A DNA stretch of 64,000 nucleotides. Source: Azolla caroliniana (lineage: Eukaryota; Polypodiophyta). Location: NCBI GenBank assembly GCA_043228905.1, contig JBHGNT010000014.1:6200001-6264000 (forward strand), in the 5' to 3' direction. Below are positions 1-10,365 of this stretch, piece by piece; position 1 is the stretch's first letter, and every line of letters starts with the position of its first letter. Under the pieces are notes generated by a model. That model searched no databases and was not told the DNA's origin. It was given only the letters and a program-made list of their open reading frames with translations. The translations under genes were made by a program, and so were the position numbers.

Positions 1-535
1 TTTGAGGATACCTCCAACTTCGGTTTTCGGTAACCAGATCCTGCGCCTGATCTTCATCCGAATCCGATTCGGGATCTTGGGCGGTTCCGGTTCCAGCTTC
101 CTCTTCTTCTTCATCTGCCAGTTCGGTATCCTCACCGTAACCGGCCGCTTCTTCGAGTGTCAACCGGCTCTCATCCAGGTAGGTCCAAATCTCATCGAAC
201 CAATCCTTACCAGTCAACTTGGAGTTCATTATCTTCTTCTCCGACTCCCAGTCGGCAAGGGTCTTGTCCTCCATGAAGATAATATCTCAACTCCGGAACA
301 CCTTCTTGTCAACGATGTCCCACACTCGGTAACCGAACTCATCATCGCCGTATCTGAGGAATATGCAAGGCCGAGACTTTGGATCCAACTTTGCTCTCCG
401 GTCCTTTACCAGATGCACATAAGCGAGACACCCGAACACCTTTAGATGTCAATAAGACACATTCTTATCGGTCCATACTCTCTGCGGCATGTCTTCGTCC
501 AAGGGTACTAAGGGTGATATGTTTATCACGAATAT
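1..535 (-). pseudogene. Copia C1b fragment: integrase C-terminus to RT linker (right part)
   Basis: Decayed Ty1/copia coding DNA read on the minus strand. It aligns by eye with the corresponding minus-strand stretches near 39590-40020 and 53150-53620 (integrase C-terminal region and the acidic Glu/Asp-rich linker before reverse transcriptase). No long frame survives on the coding strand. The copy is cut at 535 by gypsy T3-A and resumes at 10246. The left part runs off the window. Confidence 0.8.
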
Positions 536-1251
536 TGTCGTAGTGTGAATCACACACCACGTGAAATATGTAAAATACTATATCCAATTTAAAGTACGTA
601 TAATAAATCAAATAAAATATTAAAAATATTTATTACGTGCATAAGGCAAGATTCAAACCCTATACCTCCACATAGACAAACCCCAACCTTACCATTGTAC
701 TAACTTATCCTCAGTGTGTCAAAATATAGATTTAGTACGTATAAGACCTTTATTTACCAAGGTAAGTCATGCATTTTTTAGAATGCGCGAATACTTTATT
801 TATAAGAAAAATGTACACCAATAAAAAATGACTCGTGCACATCTAGCGAGCATGAGCACTATATTTACGAAATAAAAGTATAGTGTAAAAAGGCAACTCA
901 TGCACATTTAGTGTGCATGAACACTTTAGAAAAAGCATGAAGCTATGCTTAGCCTCTTCCATCCTTATATAAGGAGGAGAGAAAGATGTATGGGGGGTTG
1001 TTGATTATTTTACAAGGGTTGATTAATATAATATAATCGTGGGATTCACAAATTTGCTAACTATTTTTCTCTCTTAATCTGAGTACTCACTAATACACTA
1101 TACTCGTGGGATTCACGAGTTTTTCATATCTTTCTTTCTTACAACATATTTCATATTCTTCATTGCCTTAGAATTTTCTTTTCTCCTAGTTCAAAACCTC
1201 AGTGGTTCCCATCCGACTCACGCAAACGATCCGGCGCCGAAAGGCACGATA
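536..1251 (+). repeat. 5' LTR of T3-A
   Basis: Matches 9516-10245 nearly base for base. The main length difference is a short insertion near 9737-9750 in the 3' copy. The LTR contains a TATA-like box (965-972), two copies of a GTGGGATTCAC motif near 1041 and 1105 and, on the minus strand, a tRNA-like A/B-box stretch at about 645-700. Substitutions between the two LTRs are sparse, suggesting a fairly recent insertion. Confidence 0.93.
965..972 (+). promoter_or_regulatory. TATA box of T3-A LTR
   Basis: TTATATAA lies in the context ccttatataaggagg and is conserved at 9959-9966 in the 3' LTR. It is the expected core promoter of the retrotransposon transcript. The start site is inferred to lie about 30 bp downstream. 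Confidence 0.6.
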
Positions 1252-1253
1252 CA

Positions 1254-1275
1254 AGTGGTGAACCCGACATGAAAA
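1254..1275 (+). other. Primer-binding site region of T3-A
   Basis: Directly after the 5' LTR is TGGTGAACCCGACATGAAA. The same stretch, with GTGAAA, follows the 5' LTR of T3-B at 55515. TGG is complementary to a tRNA CCA tail, so this is the expected minus-strand primer site. I could not assign it to a particular tRNA. It is not the initiator-Met site TGGTATCAGAGC used by the copia elements here. Confidence 0.55.
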
Positions 1276-2094
1276 CGGGTGGCAAGGATATGGAAAATCA
1301 ACCGGAGGCTAACAACATGATGATGATTTTTGGGTGGATGCTTGAGGAACAACATGCGATGTCGGAGATAGCGGCGGCAGTAGAGCGGCTCGTGCAACGG
1401 ATTGGGCAATTCAACGGAAAGGACGTATCACGCTATCTTCGGGACTACAAGGCGGAAATGCTACGGTGCGGGATTTCGGAAGGACTACAAGTGGCATCCT
1501 TCAACTGGGTGGCTACCGACGAGCTTCAAGCAAGTATCCACGAGCTACGACAACAAAATCTGACGTGGGAAGTGTTTTAAGAGGCGCTAAAGACCACATT
1601 CGCTATCTAGGACTCCTCCAAGGCAACGCGGAGAGGATTCGAGGATTGGGTGGAAACGCCGAACAAGGGTATGAAGGTCCTCGATGTGTATTCAGCATTC
1701 GAAAGTCGGTTCAGGAGGTTGTCTGCGAGAGATCAAGTTATCCTCACACCGGACAAAGTTATCATGTTATTACGAGCCGTAGACGTTGCGCGATACACAA
1801 AAGAGGGGACAATGGCTTGCCAACGAAGAAAAGAGGGTTTCGGAACCGATTCCGAAACCGAGATCCGGATCGGAAGACCATCAACCGTGGCCTCGGGAAG
1901 CTTCGACCGAGAAGGCAATCGATGCAACTACGGTGGAGCAGTTGCTGAAGGAGATGGAGAATCTAAAAATCGCGATGGTGAAGAAGTCGGATGACCGTCC
2001 CACAAGTTCCAAGTATATGGACCGTTGGTGCATATGGTGCGATAGCACCGAACATGATCGGAGGGATTGCGACGAGCACAAGGAAGTGCTATGA
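1269..2094 (+). pseudogene. Gag of T3-A, broken
   Basis: Gag capsid-like region ending in a CCHC zinc knuckle, CIWCDSTEHDRRDC (CX2CX4HX4C). The reading frame opens at ATG 1269 and has in-frame stops at 1578 and shortly after. It shifts frame near 1785-1800, so the knuckle lies in another frame. The equivalent Gag of T3-B (55571-56446) shows that these parts belong to one protein. Shared landmarks are the GxFNGKDVSRYL-type N-terminal block and the WVE[ST]PNKG block. A TGA follows the knuckle (KEVL*RD), probably from an Arg codon. Confidence 0.85.
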
Positions 2095-3529
2095 CGGGAT
2101 CTTATCTACGGTGGAGCAGTTGCTGAAGGAGATGGAGAATCTAAAAATCGCGATGGTGAAGAAGTCGGATGACCGTCCCACAAGTTCCAAGTATATGGAC
2201 CGTTGGTGCATATGGTGCGATAGCACCGAACATGATCGGAGGGATTGCGACGAGCACAAGGAAGTGCTATGACGGGATCTTATCTACGGTGGAGCAGTTG
2301 CTGAAGGAGATGGAGAATCTAAAAATCGCGATGGTGAAGAAGTCGGATGACCGTCCCACAAGTTCCAAGTATATGGACCGTTGGTGCATATGGTGCGATA
2401 GCACCGAACATGATCGGAGGGATTGCGACGAGCACAAGGAAGTGCTATGACGGGATCTTATCTACGGTGGAGCAGTTGCTGAAGGAGATGGAGAATCTAA
2501 AAATCGCGATGGTGAAGAAGTCGGATGACCGTCCCACAAGTTCCAAGTATATGGACCGTTGGTGCATATGGTGCGATAGCACCGAACATGATCGGAGGGA
2601 TTGCGACGAGCACAAGGAAGTGCTATGACGGGATCTTATCTACGGTGGAGCAGTTGCTGAAGGAGATGGAGAATCTAAAAATCGCGATGGTGAAGAAGTC
2701 GGATGACCGTCCCACAAGTTCCAAGTATATGGACCGTTGGTGCATATGGTGCGATAGCACCGAACATGATCGGAGGGATTGCGACGAGCACAAGGAAGTG
2801 CTATGACGGGATCTTATCTACGGTGGAGCAGTTGCTGAAGGAGATGGAGAATCTAAAAATCGCGATGGTGAAGAAGTCGGATGACCGTCCCACAAGTTCC
2901 AAGTATATGGACCGTTGGTGCATATGGTGCGATAGCACCGAACATGATCGGAGGGATTGCGACGAGCACAAGGAAGTGCTATGACGGGATCTTATCTACG
3001 GTGGAGCAGTTGCTGAAGGAGATGGAGAATCTAAAAATCGCGATGGTGAAGAAGTCGGATGACCGTCCCACAAGTTCCAAGTATATGGACCGTTGGTGCA
3101 TATGGTGCGATAGCACCGAACATGATCGGAGGGATTGCGACGAGCACAAGGAAGTGCTATGACGGGATCTTATCTACGGTGGAGCAGTTGCTGAAGGAGA
3201 TGGAGAATCTAAAAATCGCGATGGTGAAGAAGTCGGATGACCGTCCCACAAGTTCCAAGTATATGGACCGTTGGTGCATATGGTGCGATAGCACCGAACA
3301 TGATCGGAGGGATTGCGACGAGCACAAGGAAGTGCTATGACGGGATCTTATCTACGGTGGAGCAGTTGCTGAAGGAGATGGAGAATCTAAAAATCGCGAT
3401 GGTGAAGAAGTCGGATGACCGTCCCACAAGTTCCAAGTATATGGACCGTTGGTGCATATGGTGCGATAGCACCGAACATGATCGGAGGGATTGCGACGAG
3501 CACAAGGAAGTGCTATGACGGGATCTTAT
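1928..3529 (+). repeat. Nine-unit 178-bp tandem array derived from the Gag zinc knuckle
   Basis: Nine head-to-tail copies start at 1928, 2106, 2284, 2462, 2640, 2818, 2996, 3174 and 3352, and they look identical on reading. Each carries the coiled EQLLKEMENLKIAM segment, the CCHC knuckle and the TGA. The unit is 59 codons plus one base, so each copy is in a new frame and each ends in a stop. The array cannot encode a poly-knuckle protein. CTAC occurs at the start of the first unit and again at 3530 just after the last, a plausible 4-bp microhomology for the founding duplication. T3-B has a single copy of the region. Confidence 0.95.
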
Positions 3530-3557
3530 CTACTACGAGGCAAATCAGATTCATTCG

Positions 3558-4589
3558 ATGGACTCTCGGAAGCCGCTCCGATCGAACTTCCAAAAAGGCG
3601 GGATGAAGAAGGTCCTAGAGGAGGAAATAGCGGCGAAGAGCAATTACGCGACAACCGCGGAAATACGTGTCGGGGAGTCATCGGGAGCAAAGGTGTCTTT
3701 TTGGCTGGAAGTGCTAGAAAACATCGAGAAAACTGACTCCAACAAGATCCGAAGCACCGCAGAAGGCATCCGGGAAGCTACGGGATGGGAGTGCCCCGTC
3801 GATAAGAATAGCGTATACGCCCTATGTCAATTACATGAGGTGTATGTGGACGAGAGCTGGAACTCCGACGGAAGAGGGAAAGGAAAATCGATTCCGACAT
3901 TCAAACTCGCTTCGGACATCGAGCAACGGACGGACATAAAGAAAGTGTTCAAGGAGAGAATCCTCGATAGCCGGGTAGATTTTTCACTTTGGGAACTACT
4001 CGGAATAGCAAAAAAGGAGTTCCATGATCTTCTTGTGGATCTCGTAAAAAGAAAAAGACAAACTACGGAGGAAAATGGGCCGATGGTGAATGCAAATACC
4101 GTTCTGATGAACGACACCGAAGTGGAGGATGAGATTCTGAATTCCCACTATACAAAGCCACATTGGGCGCGTGCAACTACGGACACTCCGGTCCGAATCG
4201 GCAACATCAAAGAGCCCGTGCTAGCATTGATTGATCACGGATTGGAGATCAATTTGATGTCCAAAGAGTTCTACCAGAAGGGGAAGTGGCCTATTAACAC
4301 CAATCATGGATGGAAGATCCGGGCGGCTTGTCTGGATGTGACGGTGAAGATCGGGGATGTCGAGATCGACCAAAATTTCTTCATACAAGACAAGGTCTCA
4401 CATTCCGTGATCCTCAGGCAACCCTTTATCACGGCTTCACGGATGGAGTCCAAGGTGCTCGATAGGGGTGCAGCTTTCGCACGAATTCGGAGCCAAAGCG
4501 GAGGGAAATCCGTCCAATTCCTAACTGTGCCGGCAAATCATGAAAGGAACAAGAGAGAGCTCTTGTCCCAAACAAGGATGGATTTTTAG
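3558..4589 (+). pseudogene. Gag-Pol junction and aspartic protease of T3-A
   Basis: An open stretch of 343 codons. The first half matches the segment between knuckle and protease in T3-B, including LGIAKKEFHDLLVDLVKRKR. The second half is a retropepsin fold: ALIDHGLEINLMS is the active-site loop, followed by a HSVILRQPFI block. The catalytic triad reads DHG rather than DTG or DSG, and T3-B has the same DHG, so it is a family trait rather than damage. The ORF ends in TAG at 4587. Upstream frames are disrupted by the array. Confidence 0.85.
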
Positions 4590-4600
4590 AGCGGACTGTT

Positions 4601-5655
4601 GTGGAGTGGGGAAGTGATAGTCCGAGAAGCCTTGATACCGCACACAGGAAGAAAACTCTCGGAGCAAAACAAGTACAAATCGGTTCGGATGGGGCATCTA
4701 CGTACACGGCCGTAACCGGAGGAATGAAGAAAGAATACCGAAAAGTGGAGGATAAGTTACGGTCGGCATCAATAATAAAAGAAGATGAAGAAATCGTGGG
4801 AATAGTTGAACAAATGTTCTATGGGAGCACTCTACAACGACTTCAAGAGCTCACGAAAGATACAAGCTAGGGAGACCAGGTAGTCCCGGTGGAATCGGTC
4901 GAGATGTACGAGATCATTGTGAAAATGGGGCCGGATGCACTCCGCAAAGAAGAAGCAATGGTAAGTACGAAATACAAGACCATGGATAAGAAGGTGAAAC
5001 CGGCCGCGGGATCACTACCCCCCGATAGCGAACAAAAGAGGAAACAAGTCTCGGGAGATCTGGCAATTCGGAAGTCCGTGGATATCGGACATGCCTTCAC
5101 GGATGAGACCCGGAAGAAACTTCGGATCGGTGGAGGTGGTTTCCTTTTACAAAATGAAGAAGAACGATTCTGAGGGATGTTGGAACAACATGGGAAAGCA
5201 TTTGCATTCACATCGAAGGACATAGGGTGCGTTGATCCGAAGATAGTGGAGCCGATGGTGATCGTCACGATTGACCATGTGTTGTGGAACCTGAAACCGA
5301 TTCCGGTGCCGCGGGCGCATATTCCCAAAATCATCGACTTGCTCAAGGAGAAGGTGGCGATGGGGATTCTAGAGCCATCAAATGCTCCGTACTCAAATCG
5401 ATGGTTTACGATTCCGAAGAAGAATGGGTCACTCCGATTTATCCAAGACTTGCAACCGGTGAACAAAGTCACGATCCGAAACTCCAAAGTCGGTCCGATA
5501 GTGGACGAATTTGCGGAAGCATTTGCCGGTCGAGCGATATACTCCATCGGAGACCTATACTCGGGGTATGACCAATTTCAACTAGCCGTGGAGAGCCAAG
5601 ACATCACTACCATGCAGACACCAATAGGATTAGTCCGGATGTGTACGGTACCACA
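4601..5655 (+). pseudogene. Pol spacer and reverse transcriptase N-terminal half of T3-A
   Basis: Several frames encode the linker with conserved STKYKTMDKKVKPAA and IGGGGF blocks, then an RT with fingers/palm motifs (ILEPSNAPYSNRWF, PKKNGSLRFIQDLQPVN, YSIGDLYSGYDQFQ, TTMQTPIGLVRM). A stop near 5171 separates the linker from RT. The domain is cut at 5655 by the small LTR element and resumes at 7011 with QGATNSVAHMMNAMN. Confidence 0.85.
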
Positions 5656-6082
5656 TGTCACGGACACACCAAGCGTGGACTAAGACGGAGCACAGATGAT
5701 GAGACTACGATGGAGCGATGACGGAATGACATAAGAGCATAAAGAAAGATATGAAGATCATGGAGACAAGATTGGGCGAAACGAGAATACTAGATTGATA
5801 TGTCCATGACTGGCATTGTTCACCTTGAATTCCTTCAAGGTGAACTCAACTATTTATACTAAGTGGCATGCATACCTATTGCACGCATGTGATACAATAG
5901 AGCATGTAGGCAGTAGGTACGTATGCATGTGCCAAGTGTTAATAATACAAGGGAGAAGTTATGCACATGATGCTAGCTAAAACCTACAATGAGGAAGTAT
6001 ATACATGATTATATGTTAGATGTGTGGTTAACACATAACACTCGATTATAACATGGTTATGTCAAGAGTTCGAATCTTGACA
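5656..6082 (+). repeat. Left LTR of the TRIM-like element
   Basis: 427 bp, equal in length to the right copy. I count about 16 substitutions between them (about 3.7%). It contains a palindromic stretch, ccttgaattccttcaagg, near 5821. Confidence 0.85.
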
Positions 6083-6221
6083 TTATCCCCCCTCGAACGA
6101 TGCCTTCCCAAATCGTTTGTTGGCTTAAGGGGATATTGTTGATGAAAATCTTAGATCACCTCCAAAGTATTTTGTAAATCCTAGACAAGGAGTAACCCTT
6201 CCACAAGACGAGGTATTTAAC

Positions 6222-6445
6222 ACGAACGGGCATGAGCGACCATGTGTGGTCCTCGCCTAGAACTGGAGCACAAATATCAACGGGTGTGAGCGACCATGTG
6301 CGGTCCTCACGGGGAGCATGAACACCAAGGGGCATGAGTAACCATGTGGGGTCCTTGCCGGGAACTGGAACGGTTCTCGCTAAGAGTTGGAACACGAATA
6401 CCAACGGGCGTGAGCGGCCTTGTGCGGCCCTCATTGGGAACTAGA
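6222..6445 (+). repeat. Degenerate ~60-bp internal repeats of the TRIM-like element
   Basis: About four imperfect copies of a unit built around ACGGGCATGAGCGACCATGT followed by GG-TCCTCG. Spacing varies. They give runs of similar residues in translation but no sustained frame. Likely structural or packaging-related, though the function is unknown. Confidence 0.65.
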
Positions 6446-6583
6446 ACATGAACAAGAATGAGAAAGAAACTAAAAAATAGAGACAATGAAGTGATGTTGA
6501 TGATGGTACGGTGACGATGGTAACTCTAGAAGCAACGGCGATGACGGAGACAAGTGATGCTTCTAGTTGGAAGGTGGACAAAC

Positions 6584-7010
6584 TGTCACGGACACACCAA
6601 GCGTGGACTAAGACAGAGCACGGATGATGAGGCTACGACGGAGTGATGACGGAATGACACAAGAGCATAAAGATAGAGATGAAGATCGTGGAGACAAGAT
6701 TGGGCGAAACGAGAATACTAGATTGATATGTCCGTGACTGGCGTTGTTCACCTTGAATTCCTTCAAGGTGAACTCAACTATTTATACTAAGTGGCATGCA
6801 TACCTATTACACGCATGTGATACAATAGAGCATGTAGGCAGTAGGTACGCATGCATGTGCCAAGTGTTAATAATACAAGGGAGAAATTATGCACATGATG
6901 CTAGCTAAAACCTACAATGAGGAAGTATATACATGATTATATGCTAGATGTGTGGTTAACACATAACACTCGATTATAACATGGTTATGTCAAGAGTTTG
7001 AATCTTGACA
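6584..7010 (+). repeat. Right LTR of the TRIM-like element
   Basis: 427-bp direct copy of 5656-6082, ending TCTTGACA immediately before the target duplication and the resumed T3-A RT. Confidence 0.85.
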
Positions 7011-7669
7011 TTACAAGGCGCGACAAACTCGGTTGCACATATGATGAATGCAATGAACAAGGTGCATCGAGACTGCATTCCGGAGATAACGATGCCGTTT
7101 CTAGATGACATTCCGATGAAAGGATGCGCGGTAGAAGAAAAAGATAATACTATGGATGATCGAGGATGCCGAAAGTTCGTAGTCGACCATATTCATGATT
7201 ACAAGAAAGTGCTTCGAAAATTAGAAGATGTGCACCTAACACTTTCCGGGGAGAAATCGGCATTCTGGCAAGAAGAAATATTGGTAGTTAGACATCTATG
7301 TGGGCCCTACGGCCGAAGACCGTCACCGACCAAGATCGATGCAATTCAGGCTATGCAAGAAATATGCGAGTCACAATCTAAAGTCTGAAGGTTTCTCAGA
7401 GCATGTGCATTCTACCACATATGGATTCCGCACTATGCACACATATTGCGGACCCACTCTATCACTTGTTGCGGAAGGGTAAGAAGTTCGAATGGAAACC
7501 GGAGCATACCAAAGCCGTGAAGAAGCTCAAGAAATCACTACAGAGGGCAAAAGCACTAAAGAAGCCAAACTATGACCGACCGATCATAGTAATGGTTGAC
7601 ACAAGTCCAACTGGAATCGGATGGGTCATCAATCAAGCAGATCCGGATGGTTCGCGATATCTGATCTGA
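7011..7669 (+). pseudogene. RT palm/thumb and RNase H start of T3-A
   Basis: Resumes the RT with the polymerase box PFLDDIPMKG (FLDD in place of the usual YxDD; T3-B shares PFLDDIPIKG). The SGEKSAF and HLCGPYGRRPSPTK thumb/connection blocks follow. A frameshift near 7385 moves the reading to a second frame carrying the connection and the first RNase H carboxylate (VMVDTSPTGIGWV). Another break follows near 7668. Confidence 0.85.
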
Positions 7670-9459
7670 TTCGGAGCAAAGGTTCTCAACGAAAGGCAAC
7701 GCGGATATACACAAGTCAAAAGAGAATTATGGGGAGTCGTGTCGACAATCAAATCGGATTGAGATTATTTGATCAGAGCCAAAGTAGTGATCGAAACGGA
7801 TTGTCTTCCAATACTTGGGATGATGCAATGTTGTATGATACCAGATGTGGCTATGCTAAGATGGATTGCATATGTCACATCTCCGGAAAAGACAACACGG
7901 TAGTGGATATGCTATCAAGGGCGAGGTTCGGAGATGACATAACCGAATCTGATAATGAAGAAGTTTTCGAAGACTACTTTGCTTCGGAGCACATATGTCG
8001 GGTGAACGTAATCCGAGAATTCCGGGAAGAAGAATACAAGGGAGAAATCTTGTTGATCGGGAAAGTGCTACAAGAAATCGAGGAATCATCGGACAATAAA
8101 GAAAAGAGAGCCGAGATCCGAAGTAAGAAGCGGCAAGTCCGAAAGTTCTTCTTGAAAAATGGATTAATATGGAGGGAGCCAAAAAGACCGGATGGCATAC
8201 CACTTTGGGTAGTCAGGACGAAAGAGCAACGAAACCGGATAATGTCCAAACTTCACGAATCCGATTGGGCTGGACATCGAGGAACATGGGCAACTTTTGT
8301 GAAAATCAAACAAAAATATTGGTGGAAGAACATGTACAAAGATATAGCGGAGTTCACGGAAAGCTGCGAGAAGTGTCAAATCTACTCCGGAGTTCGACAC
8401 CGAGATGAGTTACATCCGACATTCTCACCGACAATCAACTTCAAATGGATGGTCGATGTTGTAGCCATGCCAACCGGGATCGGACAAAAGAAGTACTTGG
8501 TGTTAGCTCGGGAAGATCTCACAAACCAAGTAGAAGGTCAGGCGCTACAGAGGAAAACGTGTTCTGCGGTATGCCAATTCCTTTTGGAAGAAGTGTTTTG
8601 CAGGTACGGGTGCGTAGGACAAGTGATTGCGGATCGGGGAGAACTCGAGTCTGATAAAGCTATAGAATTCTTCACCAAGCATGGAGTTCGGTTAACACTG
8701 ACAACGGCATACAATCCGGAAGCCAACGGGAAGATCGAACGAGGACATAGTCCGATCGTCAAAGCACTTGCGAAGGCATGCGATGGAAGGGTGAAGGATT
8801 GGCCGCAGATGCTTCCGTATGCACTATGGGCGGATCGGACGACGCATAGCTCCGTAACCGGTTACATGCCGGCAGAACTCATGACCGGACAAGCACCGGT
8901 AATGCCAACGGAAACCGCGATCGCGACATGGATAGTGCTATTGTGGAAGGAAGAGATGAGCCGGGAAGAACTACTAGCGGTTCAGATACGACAACTAGAG
9001 GGAAGACCGGAAGACATAGCGGAAGCAATATGCCGACAACAAGAAGTGCGATTCCGGAATAAAAGCCGGTTCAACACAAAGCACCGACTACGACCGTGGA
9101 AGATTGAAGAAGGAGATTGGGTGATTGTCTACGACAGTAGTTTGGATCATCAACATACAACGATGCGGAAGTTCGCGAAAAGGTGGTTCGGGCCATACGA
9201 GGTTCAGAAAGTTTTCGACAACGGAACTTACCGACTATGCAAGTTGGATGGAACGATGCTACGAGTGCCTATAGCCGAGAAACGGGTGAAGATTTTCAAG
9301 AAGCGGACTGATGAAGAACCCTATGTGATCCTAGACAAGACCAACAAGAAGGAGCAATCGGACGAAGATCGCGGTGATGCGGAAAGTGAAGAAAGTGGAT
9401 TACAACTCATAGTCGACTTAAGGGGAGAATCGGAGGAAGCTTCGGATGAAGGTGAATAG
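7670..9459 (+). pseudogene. RNase H end and integrase of T3-A
   Basis: A long open frame (7621-9459). Its first ~80 codons are out of register with the true RNase H, but from HISGKDNTVVDMLSRARF on it is intact for about 530 codons. Integrase parts: HHCC zinc finger (LHESDWAGHRG and CEKCQ), catalytic D in FKWMVDVVAMP, D in VIADRGELES, E in NPEANGKIERGH, then a C-terminal GPY-type module (RKFAKRWFGPYEV). I see no chromodomain. The RNase H portion has lost about 25 bp near 7870 compared with T3-B. Confidence 0.88.
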
Positions 9460-9515
9460 CAAGCATCGGGGACTTTGGCACATACCAGAGGATGTGCGGG
9501 TTCAGAGGGGGCGAG

Positions 9516-10245
9516 TGTCGTAGTGTGAATCACACACTACATGAAATATGTAAAATACTATATCCGATTTAAAGTACATATAATAAATCAAATAAAATAT
9601 TAAAAATATTTATTACGTGCATAGGGCAAGATTCAAACCTTGTACCTCCACATAGACAAACCCCAACCTTACCATTGTACTAACTTATCCTCAGTGTTTC
9701 AAAATATAGATTTAATACGTATAAGACCTTTATTTACGCCTACCTTTATTAAAAGGTAAGTCATGCATTTTTTAGAATGCGCGAATACTTTATTTATAAG
9801 AAAAATGTACACCAATAAAAAATGACTCGTGCACATCTAGCGAGCATGAGCACTATATTTATGAAATAAAAGCATAGTGTAAAAAGGCAACTCATGCACA
9901 TTTAGTGTGCATGAACACTTTAGAAAAAGCATGAAGCTATGCTTAGCCTCTTCCATCCTTATATAAGGAGGAGAGAAAGATGTATGGGGGGTTGTTGATT
10001 ATTTTACAAGGGTTGATTAATATAATATAATTGTGGGATTCACAAATTTGCTAACTATTTTTCTCTCTTAATCTGAGTACTCACTAATACACTATACTCA
10101 TGGGATTCACGAGTTTTTCATATCTTTCTTTCTTACAACATATTTCATATTCTTCATTGCCTTAGAATTTTCTTTTCTCCTAGTTCAAAACCTCAGTGGT
10201 TCCCACCCGACTCACGCAAACGATCCGGCGCCGAAAGGCACGACA
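9516..10245 (+). repeat. 3' LTR of T3-A
   Basis: 730 bp, TGTCGT...ACGACA. It is preceded by the purine-rich plus-strand primer tract at 9500-9515 and followed by ACGT, the intact copy of the target duplication. Confidence 0.93.
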
Positions 10246-10365
10246 ACGTCACTGTCATCAGCGCCTCAGCCCAAAACGTCTTGGGTAACTTGGAATGTGC
10301 TTGCATTCTCCGGACCCTCTCCATTATGGTCTGGTTCATCCTCTCGGCCAGCCTATTGAGTTCCG
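10246..10365 (-). pseudogene. Copia C1b fragment: integrase core end (left part)
   Basis: Continuation of the C1b copy beyond the T3-A insertion. The minus strand encodes the end of the integrase catalytic core, including NRLAERMNQTIMERVR, which contains the third catalytic acid (E of LAER). Joining 535 to 10250 and removing one 4-bp duplication restores the length seen in the paralogous copy near 13090. It is cut at 10365 by the LTR of C1a. Confidence 0.8.

Larger units (their letters stand above)
5656..7010 (+). mobile_element. TRIM-like non-coding LTR element inside the T3-A RT
   Basis: A 1355-bp insertion has two 427-bp direct terminal repeats that begin TGTCACGG and end TCTTGACA, and a 501-bp interior with no credible ORF. 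Flanks are CCACA (5651-5655) and TTACA (7011-7015). Joining them restores the RT reading ...VPQGATNS, so this is a 5-bp duplication with a CC-to-TT change. Size and lack of coding fit a terminal-repeat retrotransposon in miniature or a short LARD. I see no convincing primer site: the sequence after the 5' LTR is ttatcccccctcgaacg. Element strand is nominal. Confidence 0.85.
536..10245 (+). mobile_element. Ty3/gypsy LTR retrotransposon T3-A
   Basis: A 9.7-kb element with LTRs of 716 and 730 bp that begin TGTCGT and end ACGACA (ACGATA in the 5' copy). It has a TGG-initial primer site after the 5' LTR and a purine tract (gttcagagggggcgag) directly before the 3' LTR. Order of domains: Gag with CCHC knuckle, protease, reverse transcriptase, RNase H, integrase, typical of Metaviridae-type retrotransposons. 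Flanking 4-mers are ATAT (532-535) and ACGT (10246-10249), read as an ACGT target duplication with both CpG bases decayed. Gag and Pol contain stops, frameshifts, a tandem array and a nested element, so it cannot be autonomous. Confidence 0.95.

Noticed and set aside
1928-3529. CRISPR-like array
   Set aside because: The repeats are contiguous with no spacers and lie in retrotransposon gag of a plant genome.
1991-3606. A family of nine identical ~93-residue zinc-knuckle proteins
   Set aside because: These frames are artefacts of the 178-bp tandem array: each starts in the wrong frame of the preceding unit, runs into the knuckle of the next and stops at the repeated TGA. They are not genes.
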